Shown here piece by piece: positions 8,438 to 15,180 of a stretch of DNA of 64,000 bases (position 1 is its first letter; every line of letters begins with the position of its first letter). Under the pieces are notes generated by a model, which was given only the letters and a program-made list of their open reading frames with translations, ran no database searches and was not told the DNA's origin. The stretch lies in NCBI GenBank assembly GCA_000974665.1, contig BBSY01000002.1, forward strand, positions 1,674,001 through 1,738,000, in the 5' to 3' direction. A program made the translations under genes and the position numbers. The stretch comes from an alpha proteobacterium U9-1i (GTDB taxonomy: Bacteria > Pseudomonadota > Alphaproteobacteria > Caulobacterales > Aquidulcibacteraceae).

Positions 8438-9094
8438 ATGTTGATCATGTCGCCTCGCGCTATCCTTCTCGCGGCCTGCACCGCGGCCGGTTTCACTGCT
8501 TCCGAAGCGGAAGCGCTGACGCCGCTCGCGTTCGAAGCATCGATCGATCCGTCGATGGACGGCGCATCGATGTATGCGACGCTCGCTCCGCAATCGTTTG
8601 AGCGTCTGCCGGACGCCGCCTACGAACCGACCGCCTACGTCGCCAATGCGCGCGCCGGCAAACAATGCGTGCCGTTTGCGCGTGAAGAATCTGGCGTCGA
8701 GATTTTTGGCGACGCCAACACCTGGTGGCAGCAAGCGCGCGGCAAATATGAGCGCGCCGAGGCGCCCGAAGAAGAATCCGTGATGGTGCTGCGCGGCTAC
8801 GCCACCGATGCGCGCGGCCACGTCGCCGTCGTGCGCGAGATCGTTTCGCCGACCTTGATTATCGTCGACCACGCCAACTGGCTGAACGGCGGTGAAATCA
8901 CCCGCAACGTTCCCGTGCGCGACGTGTCCGCCAATGGTGACTGGAGCCAGGTGCAAGTCTGGCATGTTCCCGGTCAGCATTGGGGCTCGCGCACCTATAA
9001 CGTGCAGGGCTTCATTCAGGATCTGGTGCAGGATGTTCGCGACCAAGTCGCGGGCGAGCGCCAAGCGCCCGCCGCCGAAGCTCTGGTAGGCTAG
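8438..9094 (+). CDS. CHAP-domain exported protein, putative cell-wall hydrolase under CtrA control
   Basis: 218 residues from the Met at 8438. The open frame extends back to 8285, but that longer version would run through the CtrA box and has no better ribosome binding site. The N-terminus (MLIMSPRAILLAACTAAGFTASEAEA) looks like a signal peptide. CHAP domain: Cys in KQCVPFAREESGVEIFGD, His in RGHVAVV, then VDHANWLNGGEI. It is closely similar to the preceding gene from that point on. Likely a peptidoglycan hydrolase used at a defined cell-cycle stage (inference from the CtrA site). Confidence 0.82.
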   Translation: MLIMSPRAILLAACTAAGFTASEAEALTPLAFEASIDPSMDGASMYATLAPQSFERLPDAAYEPTAYVANARAGKQCVPFAREESGVEIFGDANTWWQQARGKYERAEAPEEESVMVLRGYATDARGHVAVVREIVSPTLIIVDHANWLNGGEITRNVPVRDVSANGDWSQVQVWHVPGQHWGSRTYNVQGFIQDLVQDVRDQVAGERQAPAAEALVG

Positions 9095-9378
9095 CCTTTA
9101 GAGCTATTCTCGTCGCCATTGGGCGCAGGCGCGTGAGGCGCGGCGCCATCATGCGGTGCCGTAGCGCCTTCCCCAGCGCCGATAACGCCGAAGTCGCGCG
9201 AGTGCTGGCCGGCCGCGGCGAGGTTGAATCCCTCTGCCGCCAAGCCACGCTTGAGCAGCTCGCGAACAGCCGCCGCGCGGCTGGGCATGCGCTTCTTAAA
9301 GCGCCAATCATCAAGGACTTGCAGCTCGTCAGGGGTCAACATGATCTGGAGCCGCTCCCCGCGGGTCAGGTCATTCAT
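9091..9378 (-). CDS. Small ribbon-helix-helix-like protein
   Basis: 95 residues from the ATG at 9378 (MNDLTRGERLQIML). The segment RLQIMLTPDELQVLDDWRFKKRMPSRAAAVRELLKRGL has the strand-helix-helix layout of CopG/Arc/MetJ-type DNA-binding proteins. A disordered Ala/Pro/Gly-rich tail follows. A longer frame to 9432 exists but adds no motif. It overlaps the end of the convergent CHAP gene by 4 bp and is divergent from the histidine kinase gene. Probably a small regulator; target unknown. Confidence 0.7.
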   Translation of the reverse strand: MNDLTRGERLQIMLTPDELQVLDDWRFKKRMPSRAAAVRELLKRGLAAEGFNLAAAGQHSRDFGVIGAGEGATAPHDGAAPHAPAPNGDENSSKG

Positions 9379-9617
9379 TTGGTATCTCGCTACGCGCCCG
9401 GGCGGGGACGCTCCATGATCACAATGCGCCACTTACTCATTAGTTCCCTTTTCCTGCGCTGGCGTCGATTACATCGGATACTCAGAAGTATAAAATTGAA
9501 CAGAAGCTGACAAACTAGTTATGTTCAAATATTCACACCCCAAGCCACAAATATCTATATCGCGCGGGTTGATTAACGACTATGGTCTGGTCTCGGGTTT
9601 GGCCGGGAATGCATGTC

Positions 9618-10307
9618 ATGGAACGTTTAGACGTCCCCGCGAAGCCGATGGTTTCGCTGGAAGAGGACCTTTCCCCAGAGGAATTGCGTGTCCGCGAAGC
9701 GCATCACCGCATCGCCAATGATCTGGCCGTGCTGTCGACAATGGTGCGCCTTCAATCCATGGGACTGGAGGACGGCGGGGCGCTTCTCCTGCCGGCAGAC
9801 GGCCGTCAGATGCTGGCGGAAGTCGCCGGCCGGATCGACGCCATCAGCCGGCTCCACCGGGCGCTATGCGCCAACCTCAACGGCCAAACGCCCACGATCT
9901 TTATCGAGGACATCTGCGCGGAGGCGTCCAAGATCGCCGCTGGGCGCGGGGTCGAGGTCCGTTGTCAGGCGGCCGTGCAAGGACACGTTCCGATGGAGCA
10001 GCTCCGCAGCGTCGGCCTGCTGATGCACGAGCTGATCATGAACTCGCTCAAGCACGCCCATCCAGCCTGCGCCCAAGGTACAATCAACGTGCGCTGCCAG
10101 TCCGAGCCTGACGGCAGCCTCTCCTTGGTTGTCGAAGACGATGGCGTTGGATTGCCGGTCGGCTTTAACCCCCACACCGCGCAAAGCTTCGGTATGCGCC
10201 TGAGCCGCAAACTTGCTGCTCAATTGGACGGCGAACTGAGCTTTGAATCCAACGATCTCGGGCTCACCTGCCGCTTTCGCACCGCACCCACAAAGGTTCA
10301 GTCCTAA
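9618..10307 (+). CDS. Soluble sensor histidine kinase (HisKA_2/HWE-type) without sensor domain
   Basis: 229 residues if the ATG at 9618 is used; Mets at 9609 and 9582 are alternatives. The dimerisation/phosphoacceptor motif VREAHHRIANDLAVL places the phosphorylated His at about residue 30. The ATPase domain shows HELIMNSLKHAHP (N box), VEDDGVGLP (G1) and SFGMRL (G2). No transmembrane segment, PAS, GAF or receiver domain is present, so signal input must come from a partner. This family serves many alphaproteobacterial stress and light pathways and often pairs with a response regulator encoded elsewhere. Confidence 0.85.
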   Translation: MERLDVPAKPMVSLEEDLSPEELRVREAHHRIANDLAVLSTMVRLQSMGLEDGGALLLPADGRQMLAEVAGRIDAISRLHRALCANLNGQTPTIFIEDICAEASKIAAGRGVEVRCQAAVQGHVPMEQLRSVGLLMHELIMNSLKHAHPACAQGTINVRCQSEPDGSLSLVVEDDGVGLPVGFNPHTAQSFGMRLSRKLAAQLDGELSFESNDLGLTCRFRTAPTKVQS

Positions 10308-10393
10308 TCCCGCCCCGGCGCGGTTTTCTCCCGCCACGCCAGCGCGTAAGGTCGCCCCCGCCGGGGTGAGGGCCCCGGCGCAAGGATTGAGGC

Positions 10394-11302
10394 GTGACCA
10401 TGGGGAACGGCGCAGCACCAGCGGCCGGCGGGCAGAATGCCGCGAGCGGAACGAAGTCGACGCGGCGAGAGGGCGGCATCGCGTTCTTCCGATGGCTGAC
10501 GAAGAACCCGATCTGGGACGGCTTCATCTTGCTGTGCATCATCGCAAACGCGGCGATCCTCGGTTACGACGCGCACTTCGGTGAGACCAACCAATACCAC
10601 GACCAAATCGAGCTCTGGAACAACTACTTCCTCTACATCTTCACCGCTGAACTCGTGCTGGAGTTCTGGGCGCAGGGGCCGCGCAAGTTCTTCGGCAGCG
10701 GCTGGAACTGGTTCGACATGCTCGTCGTCGGCATTTGCTATGTCGCGACGAACCCGGCGATCTCCGCGCTGCGGACGCTGCGTGTCATGCGCGTGTTCCG
10801 TTTGATCAGCGCGGTGCCGCAGATGCGGCGCGTGGTCGAGGCTCTCTTCAGCGCGTTGCCCGGCATCATGGCGACGTTCGCGATACTCTCGATCGTGTTT
10901 TACATCGGCGCCGTAATGGCGACGACCTTGTTCCACAACGAGGTCGGCTTCCGCGATCTCGGCGAGAGCGCACTCAAGCTGTTCGCCCTGACCCAGTTTG
11001 ACGGCTGGGGGGACACCATCAGTCAGCTTCAGCCCAACTATCCCTGGGCGTGGGCCTTCATCATGGGCTTCACGATCATCGCCGCGTTTGCTGTGTTGAA
11101 CCTGTTCGTCGGCGTCATTGTCGAAGCCGTTCAGGCCGCGCCGCAAGAAGAGTTGAAGCAGGATTTGGCCGACGTTGAACAAGACGTGGAAGATGTCGCC
11201 CAATCGCAGGAAGATTCAGCGAAAGTGCAACAGCGTATCCTTGATGAGGTGCGTGCCCTTCGCGCCGAGATCGCAAGTCTGCGCGGCGCGCCGCCAGGCT
11301 AA
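10394..11302 (+). CDS. Voltage-gated cation channel, one-domain (NaChBac/BacNav superfamily)
   Basis: 302 residues; six membrane segments and a C-terminal coiled coil. S1 starts near residue 38 (WDGFILLCIIANAAILGY). S4 carries an Arg every third residue (RTLRVMRVFRLI, about 125-137). The pore helix and filter read LTQFDGWGDT at about 199-208, followed by S6 (FTIIAAFAVLNLFVGVIVEA). The filter position that is Glu in NaChBac (TLESWAS) is Asp203 here, followed by Gly204, with a second acid, Asp207, where NaChBac has Ser. The C-terminal heptad region should form the usual tetramer coiled coil. Confidence 0.88.
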   Translation: MTMGNGAAPAAGGQNAASGTKSTRREGGIAFFRWLTKNPIWDGFILLCIIANAAILGYDAHFGETNQYHDQIELWNNYFLYIFTAELVLEFWAQGPRKFFGSGWNWFDMLVVGICYVATNPAISALRTLRVMRVFRLISAVPQMRRVVEALFSALPGIMATFAILSIVFYIGAVMATTLFHNEVGFRDLGESALKLFALTQFDGWGDTISQLQPNYPWAWAFIMGFTIIAAFAVLNLFVGVIVEAVQAAPQEELKQDLADVEQDVEDVAQSQEDSAKVQQRILDEVRALRAEIASLRGAPPG

Positions 11303-11859
11303 CGTCCAGCGTTACCCGCTCGGCCCGCGACCAGCACAGGCGGGCTCAGCACCGTGTTGATCCCTTGGATCACGCCATTGCTGGCGCTGACGTCCTGCAT
11401 AACCACCAGCTCATCGTTCACCCGCAGCCCATCGCGGCCGTCGACTTGCACGTAGTCGCCGCTGGTGGATTCCTCGCGCACATTCGCGCCTTCCGCCGTT
11501 TCAGTGGTCACCCGTTCGGCCACCACATGATAGCTCACAAAGGCGATCAGATCGTCGTGACGCCGGGGATCCATCAACCGCGCCAATTGGCGTTGATCCA
11601 TCGCGCGGAACGCCGCGTCCGTAGGCGCAAACACTGTGAACGGGCCTTCGCCGCGCAACGTCTCTTGCATGCCAGCGGCTTCAACGGCGCGCAGAAACGT
11701 CGTGAACTGACCGGTCGCGGCGGCGACCTCAAGCACGTCGCCTTCGGCGCGCGGTTCGGTCGCTGCGCTAATCTCAACAAAAAACGGATCGGGCGCGCTG
11801 GCGGCGATCGTGGGGGCGGCAAACAATGCCGCGGCGAGGAGGGCGGTGCGAAATGTCAT
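11299..11859 (-). CDS. Fasciclin (FAS1) domain exported protein
   Basis: 186 residues from the ATG at 11859, where a signal peptide begins (MTFRTALLAAALFAAPTIAASA); an upstream Met at 11913 is the alternative. The FAS1 fold shows its H1 and H2 motifs: FTVFAPTDAAFRAM near residues 70-85 and the C-terminal VSASNGVIQGINTVLSPP (usually NGVIHVIDxVLxP). FAS1 proteins mediate adhesion or act as periplasmic scaffolds. The His of the usual VIHVID is Gln here. The 3' end overlaps the convergent channel gene by 4 bp. Confidence 0.87.
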   Translation of the reverse strand: MTFRTALLAAALFAAPTIAASAPDPFFVEISAATEPRAEGDVLEVAAATGQFTTFLRAVEAAGMQETLRGEGPFTVFAPTDAAFRAMDQRQLARLMDPRRHDDLIAFVSYHVVAERVTTETAEGANVREESTSGDYVQVDGRDGLRVNDELVVMQDVSASNGVIQGINTVLSPPVLVAGRAGNAGR

Positions 11860-11998
11860 GGATCTGGAACGGCCAAGCGCCGGCAGGGTTGCCGTGTCTG
11901 GCTGAATTGTCATGGTGAATGGCTACGCGGCGTGACGTCGGTCACAGAACTCGCACGCGCGGATGTGGTGTCTGGCGCTTACCGCGTGGGAGCACGGC

Positions 11999-12097
11999 AT
12001 GCTGAAAATGAAGATGAGCCCGGAGCAAATGTTGGCGGCATCGCTTGTGGCGTGCTGGCTGCTTGGCGCGCTCACCCTGCTGATCAACGGCGTCTAG
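11999..12097 (+). CDS. Candidate 32-residue single-pass membrane protein
   Basis: ATG at 11999 opens a 32-codon frame ending with TAG at 12095-12097. A GGGAG sequence stands about 7 bp upstream. The product begins MLKMKMSPEQM and continues as one strongly hydrophobic helix (AASLVACWLLGALTLLI) before a short NGV tail. This is the typical build of a bacterial membrane microprotein. No homologue is known to me, so reality depends on conservation or expression data. Confidence 0.42.
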   Translation: MLKMKMSPEQMLAASLVACWLLGALTLLINGV

Positions 12098-12162
12098 TCG
12101 TCACATTTCTATGATGACAGGGGTGCTGGCGCCGGGCCGCAGTATCAGCGAGAATACGGCTT

Positions 12163-12858
12163 ATGACTTCGGTTTGGACCCGCATTGTCGATCTTGCGCA
12201 GCGCGCGTTCGATCCAGAGGCCGATCCCCCAGAATTCGCCGAAGAGTGCGCGCCGCGCCCTAATGACGTGGGCTTCACCGCCGCTGTGATCGGTCTCGCC
12301 GCCAAAATGGCGCGCGCTGACGGGCACACGACGGAGGCCGAGATGCAGGCCGCTGCTCAGGTGTTCCGCCCGCCGCCGGGTGAAGAGGGCGCGTTCAAAC
12401 GCGCATTCATCTTGGCGCAGCAAACGGTCCTAGGATTCGATTCCTACGCCAAGCAGATCGGTCGCAAATACCGCGCACGCCCTTGCCTGCTGGAAGACGT
12501 GCTGGACGGTCTCTTCCACATCGCCATGGCCGATGGGCGCGTGGGGCCTGCCGAAATCGCTTACCTCGAGCAAGTCGCCACCCATTTCGGTTTCTCCGAA
12601 ATGGAATTCCGCCGCATCAAGGCGACCAATCTCGGCCCCGAGGCTGGCGATCCATACGCCGTGCTCGGCCTCATGCCCGGCGCGGGCATGGACGAGGTGC
12701 GTCAGACGTGGCGCAGGCTTGCCGCGGAAAACCATCCCGACCGCATGACCCAGCGCGGCGCCCCGCCCGAATTCGTGGCGATCGCGCGCGAAAAAACAGC
12801 AGCGATCAACGCCGCATACGCCCAAATCCGCGAGGAACTCGCCGTTCCGGCCGAATAA
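12163..12858 (+). CDS. TerB/DjlA-like J-domain co-chaperone
   Basis: 231 residues. The first part (about 25-150) is a TerB/DjlA-N type helical domain with two acidic repeats, AKMARADGHTTEAEM and IAMADGRVGPAEI. The C-terminal J domain begins at DPYAVLGLMPGAGMDEVRQTWRRLA and contains the essential HPD motif in ENHPDRM (about residues 191-196). E. coli DjlA has an N-terminal membrane anchor; none is seen here, so this is a soluble version. It should stimulate DnaK ATPase for unknown clients. Confidence 0.87.
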   Translation: MTSVWTRIVDLAQRAFDPEADPPEFAEECAPRPNDVGFTAAVIGLAAKMARADGHTTEAEMQAAAQVFRPPPGEEGAFKRAFILAQQTVLGFDSYAKQIGRKYRARPCLLEDVLDGLFHIAMADGRVGPAEIAYLEQVATHFGFSEMEFRRIKATNLGPEAGDPYAVLGLMPGAGMDEVRQTWRRLAAENHPDRMTQRGAPPEFVAIAREKTAAINAAYAQIREELAVPAE

Positions 12859-12951
12859 CACGCCCGGCGCGCGAGCCGCCTAACAGGCGCCGCATTGCAT
12901 CGCGATGGTTGAGCGCTGATATACCAAGGACGTCTGGAGGCCTCCGCACCG

Positions 12952-13215
12952 ATGCCCAACACCGCAACCTTTGACACCGCTGCGTCCACTGCTCTGACCA
13001 TGCTTGGCCGCGCGCTCGCGCTGGCGGCGGTGTTTGTTGGCTTGGCCTTGCTGGCAGTGTTTACGGCGGCGGCTGCAATGGTGGCGGGGCTCTTGGTGTT
13101 GGGCGCGGTTATTGCGATGCGGTTTGCGCCCAAAGCACAGGCCCGCGGCGGCCCAGAGACCCTCAACGCGCACCGCACGCCTGACGGCTGGGTGGTCGAG
13201 ACGCGCTTGCGCTAG
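12952..13215 (+). CDS. Small two-segment membrane protein
   Basis: 87 residues preceded by CTGGAGG about 11 bp before the ATG. Two adjacent hydrophobic stretches (roughly 20-38 and 40-58, ALAAVFVGLALLAVFTAA and MVAGLLVLGAVIAM) suggest a membrane hairpin, with short charged ends. No family recognised. It precedes the amidase gene by 25 bp on the same strand and could be co-transcribed. Confidence 0.6.
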   Translation: MPNTATFDTAASTALTMLGRALALAAVFVGLALLAVFTAAAAMVAGLLVLGAVIAMRFAPKAQARGGPETLNAHRTPDGWVVETRLR

Positions 13216-13240
13216 GCGCGAAACGCCGGACAGTGCGCCC

Positions 13241-14008
13241 ATGAGCGCACTGCGATTCATCGAACGCCCTTCGCCCAATTTCGACATCCGAACACGCGGT
13301 GTCGAACTGGTGGTGCTTCACTACACCGGCATGCAGGATGGCGAGACCGCGCTCGCACGTCTCTGCGATCCCGCGCCGGTCGCAGGCAATTATCCTGGGC
13401 CCTGGCAAGAGCAGAGCGTCGCGCCCGCGGCGCCGCTCGCACGCGTCAGCACGCACTACGTCGTCGGCGAAGCGGGAGAAATCTATCGCGTCGTCGAAGA
13501 AAATGCGCGCGCCTGGCATGCCGGCGTATCGAGTTGGAAGGGCGAGGGCGATGTGAACGCGCGCGCCATCGGCATCGAGATCGTCAATGGCGGTCACGAT
13601 TTTGGTCTGCCGGATTTTCCGGATGCGCAGATCGATGCGGTTATCTTGCTCGTCGCCGATATTCTTCAGCGCCGCGCGCTTTCTCCCGGAAGCGTCGTCG
13701 GCCATTCCGATGTCGCGCCCGACCGCAAACTCGACCCCGGCGAGAAATTTCCATGGAAGCGTTTGGCCGACGCCGGAGTTTCTGTCTGGCCCAAAACAAT
13801 CCCGCTCACGCAAAGTTCGGACGACAAGATCGGCGCACTGCAGCAGCATCTCGCGGCGTTCGGCTACGACGTGTTGACCTCCGGCGTCATGGACGCGCAA
13901 ACCAAAGCCGCGTTGATGGCGTTCCAGCGCCGCTTTCGCCCGTCGCGGATCGACGGCGTCGCGGATGAGGAAACGCGTGGCCTGTTGGCGGGATTGGTGA
14001 GCGGATGA
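13241..14008 (+). CDS. N-acetylmuramoyl-L-alanine amidase (Amidase_2 + peptidoglycan-binding)
   Basis: 255 residues; start at MSALRFIERPSPNFD. The Amidase_2 domain spans about residues 5-175, with zinc ligands likely at His in VVLHYTGM and His in VGHSDVAPDRKLDPG, and the conserved Asp nearby. It resembles AmiD/AmpD. A C-terminal PG_binding_1 domain (about 185-250) contains LQQHLAAFGYDV and TKAALMAFQRRFRP. No signal peptide is visible, so it may be a cytoplasmic AmpD-like recycler or be exported by another route. Its stop overlaps the next start (ATGA). Confidence 0.88.
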   Translation: MSALRFIERPSPNFDIRTRGVELVVLHYTGMQDGETALARLCDPAPVAGNYPGPWQEQSVAPAAPLARVSTHYVVGEAGEIYRVVEENARAWHAGVSSWKGEGDVNARAIGIEIVNGGHDFGLPDFPDAQIDAVILLVADILQRRALSPGSVVGHSDVAPDRKLDPGEKFPWKRLADAGVSVWPKTIPLTQSSDDKIGALQQHLAAFGYDVLTSGVMDAQTKAALMAFQRRFRPSRIDGVADEETRGLLAGLVSG

Positions 14009-14409
14009 GTGCTGAAGTGAAGTGCCTCTGTGGCGCGGCGACGATGAAAGTATCTGGCGCGCCCGTTACCCAATTTTTCTGTCACTGCAAGGATTGCAGG
14101 CGCGTGTTTGGCGCCGCCTACACGTTGGAGGCCATGTATCCGGCTTCAAGCGTCGAAGTGATCGGCGAAACCTCATCGATCACATTGAAAACGACGCCAC
14201 GTGTTTCTTGCGCAAGCTGCGGCACGCGCCTCTATTCGGATTTGCCCGAGGCGGGTTTGCGCGGCGTGAACGGCGTGCTGATGCCGGACTTTAAAGCCGC
14301 GCTTCACATCAATTGCGAAAGCGCGATCGCGCCCGTACGCGACGATCTGCCGAAATATCGGACGGCGCCCAAGCCGTTCGGCGGCGATGGCGTGCTCGTC
14401 GAGTGGTGA
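14005..14409 (+). CDS. GFA-family zinc protein (glutathione-dependent formaldehyde-activating enzyme/CENP-V-like)
   Basis: 134 residues starting inside the amidase stop (ATGA). Zinc-binding Cys clusters are visible: CLCG near residue 7, FCHCKDCRR near 31 and CASCGTRLY near 70, the pattern of the GFA/CENP-V fold. Most members have unknown substrates; formaldehyde-glutathione activity is proven for few. Translational coupling to the amidase suggests a shared transcript rather than a shared function. Confidence 0.85.
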   Translation: MSAEVKCLCGAATMKVSGAPVTQFFCHCKDCRRVFGAAYTLEAMYPASSVEVIGETSSITLKTTPRVSCASCGTRLYSDLPEAGLRGVNGVLMPDFKAALHINCESAIAPVRDDLPKYRTAPKPFGGDGVLVEW

Positions 14410-14489
14410 AGCACGTCACTCGAAATTGTGTTTCGCAAAGCGCCGCGCTTGTCTAAGCGCCGTACCGCGATCATCGCGGGAGGCGTTTC

Positions 14490-15029
14490 ATGCAGCGAAA
14501 TGTGGGTTTTCTTGCGGGCGCTTGCGCGCTGCTCTTCGCCCTCGCGTTCAGCGCGTCTCCCGGCGATGCGCAACCAGCGGCAGATCAAACGCTTTCGCGT
14601 CCCGCCGATCTCGCGCTCTGGCCGTCGCTCGGCACAACGGTGCGCACCGATCCCACGAACCCAACGCTGCCGCGTCAGATGCGGCACGTGCAAATGGCGC
14701 CCAGCGCGTACGAGAATCTGGTGCGCACCCTGCAGCTCGCCGATGGCGCCACGTTCGCGGTGACGTTTTACGGCGTCGAGCATGACACCACCCACACGCC
14801 GTCACTCTATTTCGCGCAACGCGAGCAGGCGCTGGCGCTTGAGGTGATCGATCGCGCCCATCCTGATGGGCGGCGCTTCTACGTCCTGCCAGCAGGCCAA
14901 CCCAGCGCCGCGCCGCTGCCCCCCGGGAACGAATGCGCGGTCTGTCACGCAGAGCGTGGCAGCTTCGATGGAACCTTCGCGCACATGTACCCAACATTGA
15001 GGCCGCTCAATCTGTCTAACGCGCGTTAA
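14490..15029 (+). CDS. Cytochrome P460-like periplasmic c-type haem protein
   Basis: 179 residues. Signal peptide in the first 30 residues (GACALLFALAFSASPGDAQ). A haem c motif CAVCHAE stands near the C-terminus (about residues 149-153). The body (LWPSLGTTVRTDPT..., GATFAVTFYGVEHD, RFYVLPAG) matches the cytochrome P460 domain, which in known members oxidises hydroxylamine or handles NO. The usual lysine cross-link cannot be judged here. Single gene, no related neighbours. Confidence 0.75.
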   Translation: MQRNVGFLAGACALLFALAFSASPGDAQPAADQTLSRPADLALWPSLGTTVRTDPTNPTLPRQMRHVQMAPSAYENLVRTLQLADGATFAVTFYGVEHDTTHTPSLYFAQREQALALEVIDRAHPDGRRFYVLPAGQPSAAPLPPGNECAVCHAERGSFDGTFAHMYPTLRPLNLSNAR

Positions 15030-15180
15030 GCGCCGCCCGCGCAGCGCGCGAAAGCGTTGTACGTAAACGCGCGTTAGCAATGCTTGCTCATTCCTTTTCA
15101 AGATTTTTGCGTCATGACTGGTCCCGTGCGCGGCGCTGTTTCGCTGTCGGGGGACAAAACGCACGAAGGCGCGCGGGGCC

